A stretch of 64,000 bases of DNA, taken from Pseudomonadales bacterium. GTDB taxonomy: Bacteria > Pseudomonadota > Gammaproteobacteria > Pseudomonadales > Ketobacteraceae. The translations under genes and the position numbers were made by a program. Below the pieces are notes generated by a model. That model saw nothing but the letters and a program-made list of their open reading frames with translations, made no database searches and had not been told where the DNA came from. Shown in pieces: positions 23,668-33,442 of this stretch (position 1 is the first letter of the stretch; every line of letters starts with the position of its first letter). Location: positions 119,130-183,129 of the forward strand of contig NZXG01000038.1 in assembly GCA_002701845.1 (NCBI GenBank). The letters run 5' to 3'.

Positions 23668-24945
23668 TCAGATGGCGTAAGTGGCCATCACCCAGACTTT
23701 AGACACATCGGAGGTGGCGGTTCCGTGGGCCGCGTCTTCCTCACCACTGAAATCGGCATACTTCAGCTGTAGCGTGGCACCGTTATCGAATTTCTTGGTC
23801 AGTGCCATATCGATTTCCGAACCAAAGTCATCACTGCCACTGGCCACGTCCTCGGCACTTTCGAAATCGTGGTACATGGCAATAAACGACAGGCCCATGG
23901 GCAGTCCGGCTTTAAAGGTCACATAGAGATCCTTGATCCCGGTGCTGGGAGTGCCCAGGAACCTGTCAGCCCAACCCTGGAATTTATGCAACGTGGCCAG
24001 TGACGTGGTAAAGCCCACGCCGGCATCGTCATCCGCCCCCAGGGTTTCCTGGGCAATGCCCAGGGTGAATCCACTCAGGGTACCGGCAATGCTCACCAGG
24101 GTGTAATCCGTGGAATACTCCACCGGGTTGTCACCGGTTTCCTCCTGATCCGCCCACTCCAGCTCGTAAGCCAGGGTAATATCGTTCACCGCGGTGCTGC
24201 CGGCAAAGCGCAGCCCCATGGTTTCATTGGCCACAGCCAGGGCGTCCTGGTTATCAATATCGTAGTAATAGGCGGTGAGGGTACCGAAATCCTGAATCTC
24301 GTAGCCCACATTCAGCAGATTGGTTTCGTGGGTATGGTCGCCGGCGTCCACGGCCTCCCCCACGATGCGGTTCACATTGGAAACGTTGGCGTAAAACGCA
24401 GTGAGCCCGGAAATACTGCTATTACTGACCGAGAAGGCATCGTAGGTCTGCTCATTCTGACGCCAGCCGACGCCCCCCACAAAGCGCTGGTTATCCAGCA
24501 GAATGCGCTGACGCCCCCATTTGAATTCCGTATGCTCCAGGCCAGTGTAGGCCAGGTAAGCCTGGTTGACCTCGGTGCCCTCCGGATCCACGATGGCGGG
24601 GCCGTCTTTGCCATTGGTGCCATCGAAGTAATCCACATCTTTCAGCGATGTGACGTCGTCGAATTCCAGCAGTGCCGACACGCCATGGTAGCTGCCGGTG
24701 GTAAAGGTGAGGCGGGTTTTCAGCGTTAGTGCATCAGAATGGGTGGTGTCATCGCTACTCAGGGATTCCTGGGTCACGTTTTCGTAACGGGGACGCAGGT
24801 TGAGTTTCGCGGTGCTTGCTTTCAGCGCTCCCTCCAGACTTTCTTCCGCCAGGACAGAGCCTGACATCAGCGCTGCCCCTGCCGCCACTGCGCTCAACAT
24901 TGATCCAGTGGCCAGCGTTTTAGCCGTTGTTGCTCGGTTTGCCAT
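23668..24945 (-). CDS. Outer-membrane porin, alginate-export-like family
   Basis: A 425-residue outer-membrane beta-barrel. The signal peptide spans about residues 1-33 (core MLSAVAAGAALMSGSVLA, cleavage before EES). The mature protein has alternating amphipathic strands, abundant acidic loops and a C-terminal aromatic strand ending in MATYAI. The blocks LNLRPRYENV, EFDDVTSL, EVNQAYLAY and FKWGRQRILLDNQRFVG match the alginate-export porin family (PF13372), whose members carry varied solutes. The substrate here cannot be told. ATG 24945 has GGAG at 8-bp spacing, and a longer in-frame extension to 24990 would spoil the signal peptide. It is preceded by about 360 bp of non-coding DNA. Confidence 0.82.
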   Translation of the reverse strand: MANRATTAKTLATGSMLSAVAAGAALMSGSVLAEESLEGALKASTAKLNLRPRYENVTQESLSSDDTTHSDALTLKTRLTFTTGSYHGVSALLEFDDVTSLKDVDYFDGTNGKDGPAIVDPEGTEVNQAYLAYTGLEHTEFKWGRQRILLDNQRFVGGVGWRQNEQTYDAFSVSNSSISGLTAFYANVSNVNRIVGEAVDAGDHTHETNLLNVGYEIQDFGTLTAYYYDIDNQDALAVANETMGLRFAGSTAVNDITLAYELEWADQEETGDNPVEYSTDYTLVSIAGTLSGFTLGIAQETLGADDDAGVGFTTSLATLHKFQGWADRFLGTPSTGIKDLYVTFKAGLPMGLSFIAMYHDFESAEDVASGSDDFGSEIDMALTKKFDNGATLQLKYADFSGEEDAAHGTATSDVSKVWVMATYAI

Positions 24946-25304
24946 GAGTGGTACTCCATAAATGCATTCAAAATTGACGGTCAAAAACAATGCTTAAGAT
25001 TGCGTGTTGCCCTGGCGTCCCCACTGTTGTCGTGCTGTAAGCGGTGCTGCCTACATTGGCCTGCACGACCCATTAACCCATACCGCATTGCAGCAATTTG
25101 CTGTCATCAGATTGCAACAATAGCGCTCCAGCTACAGCAAATGTCGGGCCAATGATGCACGCCCCGTTTTGGGTCGGAGGATTGCACCAACTGGACACAG
25201 GCCGCAATTGACAAATCGTTCACCGAAACTGGCAACCCTCCCTGACGGTCTTTATTCTGGTTTATAGTGACGGCTTACAGCGTTTACCGGGAGGATCAAG
25301 GATC
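24946..25304. other. Intergenic region between divergent porin and SDR genes
   Basis: 359 bp without a credible gene. It should hold the porin promoter on the minus strand and the SDR promoter on the plus strand. On the plus strand TTGACA (25208-25213) and TATAGT (25263-25268) are present but too far apart to form one promoter. No repeats or strong terminators are seen. Confidence 0.5.
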
Positions 25305-26153
25305 ATGTCAAAAGCACAGGACAATCTGGCGGGAAAAACCCTGTTTATCACCGGCGCCAGCCGTGGTATCGGCAAGGAAATCGCCCTGAAAGCCGCTCGG
25401 GACGGGGCTAACATCGTGATCGCGGCAAAGACCACCGAGCCCCACCCCAACCTGCCCGGCACCATTTACAGCGCCGCCGAAGAGGTGGAAGCGGCCGGGG
25501 GCAAAGCCTTGCCGGTGGTGGTGGATGTACGGGAGGAGGCGCAGGTGGAGGATTCCATTCGCAAGGCGGTGGACAGCTTCGGCGGGATCGATATTCTGGT
25601 GAATAATGCCAGTGCCATTAACCTGTCCGACACCCTTTCGGTGGAAATGAAGCGCTTCGATTTGATGCATCAGATTAATTTTCGGGGCACTTTTCTTTGT
25701 TCCAAGCTGGCAATTCCGCACCTGAAACAGGCAGAAAATCCGCACGTGCTCAATCTTGCGCCACCGCTGAGCACCAATCCCCGCTGGTTTGCACCGCATT
25801 TGGCCTACAGCATGGCCAAATACGGGATGAGTTTCTGCGTGTTGGGAATGGCGGAGGAATTCCGCCGGGATCAGATCGCCTTCAATGCCCTCTGGCCCCG
25901 CACCGCCATCGCCACCGCCGCAGTACAGAATCATCTGGGGGGCGACGCCACCATCAAACTGTCGCGCCTGCCCGGCATTATGGCCGACGCCGCCTATGAA
26001 ATATTCAAACGACCCAGTGCCCAGTGCAGCGGACACTTCTTTATCGACGATGAGGTACTTGGCGAGGCCGGTGTGACCGACCTGCAACAGTATCAGGTGG
26101 ACCCGTCACTGGCGCCGGAACAATTGATACCGGATTTCTTTCTGGACCCATAA
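25305..26153 (+). CDS. Short-chain dehydrogenase, HSDL2-like
   Basis: A 282-residue NAD(P)-dependent SDR closest to the HSDL2 group. Visible are the cofactor motif TGASRGIGKEIALKAARDG, NNASAIN, the HSDL2-type stretch LNLAPPLSTNPRWF, and YSMAKYGMSFCVLGMAEEF with the catalytic YxxxK. The SCP2 sterol-carrier domain found at the C-terminus of animal HSDL2 is absent. The substrate is unknown but is probably a fatty or steroid-like alcohol or ketone by family analogy. A GGGAGGATCAAGG stretch precedes ATG 25305. A convergent SDR gene follows 22 bp after the stop. Confidence 0.85.
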   Translation: MSKAQDNLAGKTLFITGASRGIGKEIALKAARDGANIVIAAKTTEPHPNLPGTIYSAAEEVEAAGGKALPVVVDVREEAQVEDSIRKAVDSFGGIDILVNNASAINLSDTLSVEMKRFDLMHQINFRGTFLCSKLAIPHLKQAENPHVLNLAPPLSTNPRWFAPHLAYSMAKYGMSFCVLGMAEEFRRDQIAFNALWPRTAIATAAVQNHLGGDATIKLSRLPGIMADAAYEIFKRPSAQCSGHFFIDDEVLGEAGVTDLQQYQVDPSLAPEQLIPDFFLDP

Positions 26154-26175
26154 CCCAAGTCAGGGGCGACTACCG

Positions 26176-26934
26176 CTAATATCCGGACAGCAATTTCATC
26201 ACCGCCCGGGTGGCCCGGTCCGGCAGTAGCCTGCCCGCCAGGCGCAGGGCTTTGTACTCCGCGCCCACCGGGTGATGCATGCCGTCAGCGGTGACCGCCG
26301 CCAATACCTGGCGGGCAATGTCCTCCGCCTGCAGTTTGATACCGAGGCGTTCGATAATCTTGCTGCTTTTGCCCGCCAGCATGGGGGTGCCCACAAACGG
26401 TGGCTCGATATCCACCACCGTAATATCGTGGCGCGCCCATTCCACACTCAGGGACTCGGTAAAGCCCTTGACCCAGAACCTGGAGGCGGAGTAACTGGCA
26501 AAGCCCGGCACCCCGAATAACGAGGACGCCGACGACATGCTGATGACCCGGGCCCCCGGCGTGCGTTGCAGATAGGGAAAGGCCCGATAAGTGCAGTTCA
26601 GCACCCCTCGATTATTGATATCCAGAATCCGCTGATGGCGCTCCAGATCAATGCTCTCAAAATCCCCCACCTCCAACACCCCGGCGCAGTTGAACAACAC
26701 GTCCAGGTGAGAACGTCCCTCCATGTACTGGGCCAGGGCATCAGCCACCTGGTTGGCGTTGGTGACGTCAGCCTGCAACAGGGTATAACGATCCGTAGAC
26801 CAGGCGCTAACCAGCTCCCGCAACGGCTCCGGATTGACATCCAGCACCCCCAGGTGCAACCCCTGTTGATATATCAGTTCCGCCACCGCGCGACCGATAC
26901 CGGAGCCGGCACCGGTAATCAACATTGTCTTCAT
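26176..26934 (-). CDS. Short-chain dehydrogenase with Arg in place of the catalytic Lys
   Basis: A 252-residue SDR. The cofactor motif is TGAGSGIGRAVAELI at the N-terminus, NCAGV is the NAG-type motif, and SMSSASSLFGVPGFASYSASRFWVKGF is the active-site region. The usual YxxxK reads YSASR, confirmed by the codon AGG on the minus strand, so the lysine that lowers the Tyr pKa is replaced by arginine. Most SDRs with this change have reduced or altered activity, so it may be a weak enzyme or a binding protein. The fold is otherwise complete. It is a monocistronic gene on the minus strand. The product cannot be named further. Confidence 0.8.
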   Translation of the reverse strand: MKTMLITGAGSGIGRAVAELIYQQGLHLGVLDVNPEPLRELVSAWSTDRYTLLQADVTNANQVADALAQYMEGRSHLDVLFNCAGVLEVGDFESIDLERHQRILDINNRGVLNCTYRAFPYLQRTPGARVISMSSASSLFGVPGFASYSASRFWVKGFTESLSVEWARHDITVVDIEPPFVGTPMLAGKSSKIIERLGIKLQAEDIARQVLAAVTADGMHHPVGAEYKALRLAGRLLPDRATRAVMKLLSGY

Positions 26935-27060
26935 GAATCGGTTTTCCTTTCAGCGAACAACTGTCAGCAAAAAATTCGCCGGCTGCCGCCAGGCGTAACC
27001 CGCCCAGTGGTGCGGTGACAGCCTGCTGGTGTACTGTAGCACAGTGAGTGGATCTGTTAC

Positions 27061-27093
27061 GGGAGAGAAATACTTATGGGAGAGAAGCACTGA
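27061..27093 (+). repeat. 17-bp tandem duplication of a ribosome binding site and start codon
   Basis: GGGAGAGAAATACTTAT (27061-27077) is followed by GGGAGAGAAGCACTGAT (27078-27094). Each copy is a ribosome-binding-like GGGAGAGAA followed by ATG. The first copy gives a 5-codon frame, ATG at 27076 to TGA 27091-27093, whose stop overlaps the acylphosphatase start as TGATG. Confidence 0.8.
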
Positions 27094-27374
27094 TGAGCCA
27101 GAGCAAACGACTGCGGGTGGTAGTGTCCGGCAGGGTGCAGGGGGTGTATTATCGGGCCTCCACCCGGGAGCAGGCCCGCAAACTGGGAGTGACCGGCTGG
27201 GTACGCAATCTGGCGGACGGACGGGTGGAATTTGAGGCCCAGGGCCACCCTGAAGCCCTGGCGGCGTTAGTGGAATGGGCCCGCCGCGGCCCCGCCAACG
27301 CCCGGGTTACTGACCTGCAACAACAGGAACTGACGCCGCAACCGGACGCCGGCGAATTTCAAATCACTCACTGA
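27093..27374 (+). CDS. acyP: Acylphosphatase
   Basis: A small cytosolic enzyme that hydrolyses acyl-phosphate bonds such as carbamoyl or acetyl phosphate. It has 93 residues, the usual size. The active-site loop [16 protein letters not shown] contains the catalytic Arg, and [17 protein letters not shown] contains the catalytic Asn. ATG 27093 is the second start in a duplicated leader. An upstream 5-codon frame ends on it, so translation may be coupled. The 3' end overlaps the convergent radical SAM gene by 11 bp. Confidence 0.92.
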   Translation: MSQSKRLRVVVSGRVQGVYYRASTREQARKLGVTGWVRNLADGRVEFEAQGHPEALAALVEWARRGPANARVTDLQQQELTPQPDAGEFQITH

Positions 27375-28485
27375 AACGCACGGGTACCCGCCGCCGGCCC
27401 CAGTTACCCGGCTTGGCGGCAAACCGACCGGCCACCGCAGTGCCACAGGTTTGACAGCGGCCCTGGTGATCCAGCCCCCAGCCGGAAAGCTGATACCAGT
27501 CCCGTTCAATTACCGCCTCACCGCAGCCGGGGCACCAGGTGGTGTCCCCCGCCTGATGATGCACGTTGCCGGTGTAAACATATTGCAGGCCCTGGGCCAG
27601 GGCAATATCCCGGGCCCGGGTCAATGTGGCCAGCGGCGTGGCAGGCACATCCTGCATCTTATAATCCGGATGAAACGCGGAAAAATGTAGCGGGACATCA
27701 GCACCCAGGCGCTCCCGAATCCACTGACACATGGCTTCCAGTTCGGCCGGGGAATCGTTGTGTCCGGGAATCACCAGGGTGGCGATCTCAAACCAGACAT
27801 TGGTTTCGTGGCGCAGATATTCCAGGGTTTCCAGCACCGGTCCCAGGTGGGCGCCGGTGAGTTTCCAGTAAAAATCCTCGTCAAATGATTTTAGATCGAT
27901 ATTGGCGGCGTCCATATATTGATAGAACTGCTCCCTGGCCTGGGGGCAGTGATAACCGGCGGACACCGCCACCGACTTGATACCCTGCTCACGACAGGCC
28001 TGGGCCACGTCTACCGCGTATTCCTGGAAGATCACCGGATCGTTATAGGTGTAAGCCACGCTCTGACAACCGGCCTCCGCCGCCGCCCGGGCGATCATCT
28101 CCGGGCTGGCCTTGCTGGCCAGCGTGTCTGTTTCTCGGGACTTGCTGATATCCCAGTTCTGACAGAACTTGCAGGACAGATTGCAGCCGGCGGTGCCGAA
28201 AGACAACACGGAAGAACCCGGATAAAAATGGTTCAGGGGTTTTTTCTCAATGGGGTCAACACAGAAACCGCTGGAGCGGCCGTAGGTAGTGGACACCACC
28301 GCGCCATTCAGGTTGGCACGCACAAAACAAAGCCCCCGCTGCCCTTCCCGCAGCTTGCAGGCGCGGGGGCAGACATCGCACTGAACTCTGCCATCACCCA
28401 GCGGATGCCAGAATTCAGTGGCGTGGATAAACGGGCTGTCGGGGTTGACTAGGTCGGGATCCGTGGTCTTGCGGGTGCCGGACAT
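27364..28485 (-). CDS. amrS: AmmeMemoRadiSam system radical SAM enzyme
   Basis: A 373-residue radical SAM protein. The iron-sulfur motif CxxxCxxC is CNLSCKFC in [16 protein letters not shown]. An N-terminal Cys cluster is seen in [23 protein letters not shown] and a C-terminal one in [15 protein letters not shown] and RCQTCGTAV, the last probably zinc-binding. These features define the AmrS family, formerly annotated as pyruvate-formate-lyase-activating-like. The family is usually encoded with AMMECR1 and Memo homologues (AmrA, AmrB). Neither is in the window, so here it stands alone. Reaction unknown. It ends convergently with acylphosphatase, and the next gene upstream ends 57 bp before its ATG. 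Confidence 0.88.
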   Translation of the reverse strand: MSGTRKTTDPDLVNPDSPFIHATEFWHPLGDGRVQCDVCPRACKLREGQRGLCFVRANLNGAVVSTTYGRSSGFCVDPIEKKPLNHFYPGSSVLSFGTAGCNLSCKFCQNWDISKSRETDTLASKASPEMIARAAAEAGCQSVAYTYNDPVIFQEYAVDVAQACREQGIKSVAVSAGYHCPQAREQFYQYMDAANIDLKSFDEDFYWKLTGAHLGPVLETLEYLRHETNVWFEIATLVIPGHNDSPAELEAMCQWIRERLGADVPLHFSAFHPDYKMQDVPATPLATLTRARDIALAQGLQYVYTGNVHHQAGDTTWCPGCGEAVIERDWYQLSGWGLDHQGRCQTCGTAVAGRFAAKPGNWGRRRVPVRFSE

Positions 28486-28541
28486 GTGGCCTCCGGGGAA
28501 AAATCGTCTTCCCCTTTATATGGTTGTCAAGCCGGTGAATT

Positions 28542-29966
28542 TCAAGGGGTCAGCCGAGCCAGCAACTGTTCCGCCGCCTCCCGCTCCGGAGCCTCGGGAA
28601 ATTTGGCAAGAATAAATTTCAGATATTGCGCGGCTTTATCACCCTGCTGGAAGCCGTCCATCAAAGCCCGTGCCATCAGCAGGTAGGCCGCCGCCAGCTG
28701 GGGAAAATGCGGTGCCTGCTTGTGCAGATTGGCCAGCAAACGACAACAGGCCGAATACTTGCCCCGCTCGAACAGCGCGCTGGCCAGGTTCACCCGCACT
28801 GCCGGCTCCTCCGGCATAAACCGGGGATCAAGCTGCTCATAATGGCCATACACAAAATACAACCGGGCATCATCCCCCAGTTCATGCAGTCGCGTCATGT
28901 ACTGCTGCCCATGGGCCAGAGCCTGAGGCCGATCATCCATGGCCAGCAGCAAACGGGACAGTTTATCGTGATGGCGGATGCTGTTGGGCTGGGCCAGGAG
29001 ATAACGGGTCAGCGCCTCGGCCGCTTTATGGTATTGCCCCTCCTTCACCAGAACCTCCACTTTGGCATCGATGGGATCCCGCGCCTGACGCCGGCGTTCC
29101 CGGGCCTGCTGATCCTCCGCCACAAAACCGATCTCAGCCTGATACTGAAAAATCACATAGCCCATCAGATGGTAGGCCACCAACATGAAATACAGGGTGA
29201 TGCCCAGGAAAACCGGCAGAAAATACTGCGCTGGAATTTCCTGGGCAAAGATATCAAACAGCGCCGCCGCCGCCCCCAGCAACAGAAACAAAAAGCCGTA
29301 TAACAACAGATAGGACCAGCCAATACTGCGGATCAGGTGCAGGATAGATGCCGGCGCCACTGCGGCGGCAATGGATTTTTCCGTGGCCAGCAACATCAGG
29401 CTGGCCGGCAATACGAACATCACCAGAGCATTGGCAATGATATCCAGAAAATCACTGCCCAACATGGCCACCAACAACGTGAAACCGGCAAAGATCAGCT
29501 GTACCACCACCTGCTGGAACAGCACCCCAATACCGGATTCAGAAAACGTTTCCTGCAATGTGGGGGGCGTAAACCGGCCCTCGGCGCTGAATTCGATAAT
29601 CATAAACCCGTAGCGGGTAATGCACGCCAGCAACAGCAACCCGGCAATCACCAGTATGGGCAGAGAAGTGGCGGACGTAATTCGGGTCAGCAACCATGCC
29701 AGTACCACAAAGACCCCGATGATCAGCAGGCTGTCGCTTTGCAAAGGGTAGCGGAAAAACGAACCCAGCCGATCCCAGAACGGTTGCGCGGTGTTGGCGC
29801 TCCCCAGATAATCCAGCTCCTCACCGGTAACAAAACAGCGGGCCTGCCCCAGGCCGCCCAGGGTTTCTCCACTGTCCACGCAGCGCTCGCAATAGGCCAC
29901 CTGCCGGCCCGGGTTGTACCACATGGCCGGCTCCAGCGGATGGTATTTACAGAATTGACGAACCAT
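28542..29966 (-). CDS. Polytopic membrane protein with N-terminal zinc-finger-like and C-terminal TPR-like regions
   Basis: A 474-residue inner-membrane protein without a named family. The N-terminus has Cys/His pairs (FCKYHP, AYCERCVDSG, RCFVTGEE) that resemble a B-box or zinc ribbon. About six transmembrane helices follow between residues 75 and 275 (a DUF4013-like or Yip-like membrane domain by shape). From about residue 290 the protein is soluble and helical, with repeats such as KEGQYHKAAEALTRYLLAQPNS and ERGKYSACCRLLANLHKQAPHF that look like tetratricopeptide repeats. It may scaffold a membrane complex, but that is inference. A strong terminator separates it from the beta-oxidation operon upstream. 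Confidence 0.7.
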   Translation of the reverse strand: MVRQFCKYHPLEPAMWYNPGRQVAYCERCVDSGETLGGLGQARCFVTGEELDYLGSANTAQPFWDRLGSFFRYPLQSDSLLIIGVFVVLAWLLTRITSATSLPILVIAGLLLLACITRYGFMIIEFSAEGRFTPPTLQETFSESGIGVLFQQVVVQLIFAGFTLLVAMLGSDFLDIIANALVMFVLPASLMLLATEKSIAAAVAPASILHLIRSIGWSYLLLYGFLFLLLGAAAALFDIFAQEIPAQYFLPVFLGITLYFMLVAYHLMGYVIFQYQAEIGFVAEDQQARERRRQARDPIDAKVEVLVKEGQYHKAAEALTRYLLAQPNSIRHHDKLSRLLLAMDDRPQALAHGQQYMTRLHELGDDARLYFVYGHYEQLDPRFMPEEPAVRVNLASALFERGKYSACCRLLANLHKQAPHFPQLAAAYLLMARALMDGFQQGDKAAQYLKFILAKFPEAPEREAAEQLLARLTP

Positions 29967-30013
29967 GTGGAAACCCCTTGCTTATCCGCAGTATAGCGCA
30001 GCGTCCACAAAAA

Positions 30014-30038
30014 ACCGCCAGCGCGGGACGCTGGCGGT
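30014..30038 (-). terminator. Terminator of the beta-oxidation operon
   Basis: ACCGCCAGCG (30014-30023) pairs with CGCTGGCGGT (30029-30038). On the minus strand it ends in six T (30008-30013 read as A on the plus strand). The plus-strand side also has a short T run, so it may act in both directions. Confidence 0.85.
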
Positions 30039-30068
30039 TTTGCAGGGGCCCGAAGGGAGCCGGGGGCG

Positions 30069-32213
30069 CTAATCGAAGCTTTCGCCCCGCTTCGCTTTTT
30101 CCACCAGCAAGGCCGGCGGGTTGAAGCGCTCACCATAGCGCGCCGCCAGTTCCCGGGCCCGACTGATAAATTCCCGCAGCCCGTAGTAATTGATGAACTG
30201 CAATACCCCACCGGTCCAGGGCGGGAAGCCGATCCCCATAATCGAACCGATATTGGCATCCGCCACCTGTTCAATCACCCCCTCTTCCATGCAACGCACC
30301 GCCTCCAGGGATTGCACGAACAACAGCCGCTCCCGCATATCATCAAAGGGGATCTCTTGACTGCCGGCATTAAACGCGTCCCGTAACCCCGGCCACAGGG
30401 ATTTTTTACCCCCCTGGGGATAATCGTAAAAGCCCTTGCCCGCCAGCTTACCGGCGCGGTCGTGCTGGTCCAGCATGCAGTCGATCACCTCATCCGCCGG
30501 CGTGCGCGGATAACTCTGGCCTTCGGCCTCCAGTGCCGCTTCTGTGGCCAAGCGGATATTACGCATGGTGCTCAGATTCAACTCGTCACTGATGGCCAGG
30601 GTACCGATAGGGAACCCGGCTTTGGCCGCCGCCATCTCAATCGAGGCCGGATGCAGACCCTCCACCAGCATCCCCAACCCTTCGTTCACATAAGTGCCAA
30701 TAACCCGGGTGGTGAAGAACCCGCGGGCATCGTTCACCACAATAGGGGTTTTACGAATCTGCAGCACATAGTCAATGGCTTTGGCCAGAGTGGCGTCGCT
30801 GGTCTCCTTGCCACAAATAATTTCCACCAGTGGCATCTTGTCCACCGGGGAAAAGAAATGCAAGCCGATGAAATTCTCGGGTCGGCTGGAAGCCCGGGCC
30901 AGGCCGGTAATGGGCAGACTGGAGGTATTGGAGGCCATCACCCCGGTTGCCAGCATTTGTGCTTCGGCCTCCTGGGTAACCTGGGCCTTTAACTCCTGCT
31001 TTTCGAACACGGCTTCGATCACCAGATCGCAACCCTGCAACGCCTCGGCACTGGCGGTGGGGGTGATACGGGCCAGTATGGCGTCCGCCGCCGACTGGGT
31101 CATTTTGCCCCGGGAGACAGCCTTGTCCAGCAGCTTTTTACTGTAGGCTTTGCCGTTGGCGGCGTTGTCCTCGGAGACGTCTTTCAGCACCACCTCGATG
31201 CCTGCCATGGCGCTGCTATAGGCAATCCCGGCGCCCATCATGCCGGCTCCCAGAATGCCAACTTTGGCGGTGGTGTGGTGGTCATAGCCCTGAGGCCGGC
31301 TGCCACCCTTGCCAATCTGCTGTAACTGAAAGAAGAACGCCTTGATCATATTGGTGGAGATGCCCCCCACTGCCAGACTGGTGAAGTAACGCCCCTCGAT
31401 GCGCAGAGCGGTGTCCACATCCACCTGCAGGGATTCCACCGCGGCGCTGAGGATGGCCTCCGGCGCCGGCATACAACCCTTGGTTTTGTGTTTCAGCATG
31501 GCGGGAATAATAGGCAGCTTCATGGCCAGCGCCGGCGTGGCCGGAGTACCGCCAGGCACTTTGTACCCCTTGCTGTCCCAGGGCTGCACTGCTTTGGGGT
31601 TGGCCTTGCAGAACGCTTTGGCCTTGGCCAGCATAGCCTCGGCGTCGTCCGCCAGTTCGTGAATCAGTCCTGCCTTCAGGGCCTGTTCCGGGTTGACCTG
31701 CTTGCCTTCCAGCAGGAACGGCGCGGCCGCCTCCAGCCCCAGTAACCGGGTGAGACGCACCACGCCGCCACCACCAGGCAATAACCCCAGGGTCACTTCC
31801 GGCAGCCCGATCTTGGTTTTCGGATTGTTAATGGCAATCCGGTGATTACAGGCCAGGCAAATCTCATAGCCGCCGCCAAGAGCAGCCCCATTAATGGCCG
31901 CCACCACCGGCGCCGGCAACTGTTCCAGGCGTCGCAATTGCGCCTTGATGGCACTGACGCTGTCCATAAATTCCTGCGCCAGTTCCGGAGTGGCCTTCAC
32001 CAGATCGTTGAGGTCACCGCCGGCAAAAAAGGTTTTCTTGGCGGAGGTGATAATCACCCCGGCCAGGTCGGACTCCTGCTCCAGCCGCTCCAGGCATTGA
32101 TCCATGGCGCTCTTGTAGGCCTCGTTCATGGTATTGGCGGACTGGCCCGGGGCGTCCATGGTTAATACCACGATGTTGTCGTTGTCTTTTTCGTATCGAA
32201 TTGCTTCACTCAT
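30069..32213 (-). CDS. fadJ: Fatty acid oxidation multifunctional enzyme, enoyl-CoA hydratase / 3-hydroxyacyl-CoA dehydrogenase
   Basis: A 714-residue trifunctional-type protein, the same length as E. coli FadJ. The N-terminal crotonase domain (about 1-190) has the oxyanion-hole region GGDLNDL and AALGGGYEICLACNHRI. The NAD-binding domain starts with VGILGAGMMGAGIAYSSA near residue 320. The C-terminal dehydrogenase domain includes FIGLHFFSPVDKMPLVEII with the catalytic His. It converts enoyl-CoA to 3-ketoacyl-CoA in beta-oxidation. The thiolase gene lies 17 bp upstream in the same operon and would carry out the final step. Symbol by analogy, since FadB-type naming is also used. Confidence 0.88.
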   Translation of the reverse strand: MSEAIRYEKDNDNIVVLTMDAPGQSANTMNEAYKSAMDQCLERLEQESDLAGVIITSAKKTFFAGGDLNDLVKATPELAQEFMDSVSAIKAQLRRLEQLPAPVVAAINGAALGGGYEICLACNHRIAINNPKTKIGLPEVTLGLLPGGGGVVRLTRLLGLEAAAPFLLEGKQVNPEQALKAGLIHELADDAEAMLAKAKAFCKANPKAVQPWDSKGYKVPGGTPATPALAMKLPIIPAMLKHKTKGCMPAPEAILSAAVESLQVDVDTALRIEGRYFTSLAVGGISTNMIKAFFFQLQQIGKGGSRPQGYDHHTTAKVGILGAGMMGAGIAYSSAMAGIEVVLKDVSEDNAANGKAYSKKLLDKAVSRGKMTQSAADAILARITPTASAEALQGCDLVIEAVFEKQELKAQVTQEAEAQMLATGVMASNTSSLPITGLARASSRPENFIGLHFFSPVDKMPLVEIICGKETSDATLAKAIDYVLQIRKTPIVVNDARGFFTTRVIGTYVNEGLGMLVEGLHPASIEMAAAKAGFPIGTLAISDELNLSTMRNIRLATEAALEAEGQSYPRTPADEVIDCMLDQHDRAGKLAGKGFYDYPQGGKKSLWPGLRDAFNAGSQEIPFDDMRERLLFVQSLEAVRCMEEGVIEQVADANIGSIMGIGFPPWTGGVLQFINYYGLREFISRARELAARYGERFNPPALLVEKAKRGESFD

Positions 32214-32230
32214 GGTCTCTCTCCCGGTCC

Positions 32231-33442
32231 TCAGACGCGCTCAATCACAGTGGCGATACCCATACCGCCGCCCACACACAGGGTGCACAGGCCGCGTTTC
32301 AGGTCCCGGCGCTCCAGTTCATCCAACAGCGTGCCCAGCAGCATGGCGCCAGTGGCGCCCAGCGGATGGCCCAACGCAATGGCGCCGCCGTTGACATTGA
32401 TTTTCTCCGCCGACACGCCGGTTTCCCGCATAAATCGCAGTACCACCGCGGCAAACGCTTCGTTTACCTCGAACAGGTCGATATCCGCGAAATCCAGGCC
32501 CGCCTTGGCCAGAGCCTTGCGGGAAGCCGGCGCGGGCCCGGTGAGCATGATGGTGGGATCGGTGCTGGTGATGGCGGTGGCCAGAATCCGGGCCCGGGGC
32601 GTCAGGCCCAGGGCCTTGCCCTTTGCCGGGGAGCCAATCACCATCAGTGAGGCGCCATCGACAATACCGGAGGAGTTACCGGCGGTGTGCACGTGGTTCA
32701 GACGTTCCACCCAGTGGTATTTTTGCAGGGCCACACTGTCGAATCCCATCTCGCCCATCATCTGAAATGCCGGGCTGAGGTCGCCCAGCCCTTCGCGGGT
32801 GGTTTGCGGGCGTAAATACTCATCCCGGGCCAGTATAGTGAGGCCGTTGCGGTCGGTGACCGGGATCACGCTGTTGTCGAAGTAGCCGTTTTGTTGCGCC
32901 GCAGCGGCTTTCATCTGGGACTGGTACGCAAACTCATCCACCGCCTCCCGGCCCAGGCCTTCCAGGGTGGCAATCAGATCGGCGCCGATACCCTGGGTGA
33001 CAAAATCGGTCTTTAGATTGGTTTCCGGATCCATGGCCCAGGCGCCCCCGTCGGAGCCGATGGGCACCCGGGACATGGATTCCACGCCCCCCGCCAGCAC
33101 CAGATCCTCCCAACCGGAGGCCACTTTCTGAGCCGCCAGGTTGACAGCTTCAAGGCCGGAGGCACAGAAACGGTTGATCTGTACACCGGCCACCTGTTGA
33201 TCCCATCCAGCCTTCAACAGCGCGGTCTTGGGCAATACGGCGCCCTGATCACCGATGGGACTGACAATACCCATCACCACATCGTCCACCTGAGCGCTGT
33301 CCAGCCCCGGGTTGCGTGCCGCCAGGGCATCCAGCAGGTTCACCACCAGATCTATGGGTTTCACCTCATACAGCGGGCCACCGGGCTTGCCTTTGGCGCG
33401 GGGGGTCCGCACCGCATCATAGATATAGGCTTCAGTCGTCAT
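32231..33442 (-). CDS. fadI: Acetyl-CoA C-acyltransferase (thiolase)
   Basis: A 403-residue thiolase that cleaves 3-ketoacyl-CoA to acetyl-CoA and a shortened acyl-CoA. The nucleophilic Cys is in [13 protein letters not shown]. The His of [16 protein letters not shown] and the second Cys in [11 protein letters not shown] are in place. ATG 33442 has AGAGGAA upstream and is preferred over a TTG one codon earlier. It is the first gene of the operon with the multifunctional enzyme, and both are needed for one turn of beta-oxidation. The upstream region of about 530 bp has no recognised FadR or PsrA site. The symbol is assigned by pairing with the FadJ-like protein. Confidence 0.88.
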   Translation of the reverse strand: MTTEAYIYDAVRTPRAKGKPGGPLYEVKPIDLVVNLLDALAARNPGLDSAQVDDVVMGIVSPIGDQGAVLPKTALLKAGWDQQVAGVQINRFCASGLEAVNLAAQKVASGWEDLVLAGGVESMSRVPIGSDGGAWAMDPETNLKTDFVTQGIGADLIATLEGLGREAVDEFAYQSQMKAAAAQQNGYFDNSVIPVTDRNGLTILARDEYLRPQTTREGLGDLSPAFQMMGEMGFDSVALQKYHWVERLNHVHTAGNSSGIVDGASLMVIGSPAKGKALGLTPRARILATAITSTDPTIMLTGPAPASRKALAKAGLDFADIDLFEVNEAFAAVVLRFMRETGVSAEKINVNGGAIALGHPLGATGAMLLGTLLDELERRDLKRGLCTLCVGGGMGIATVIERV

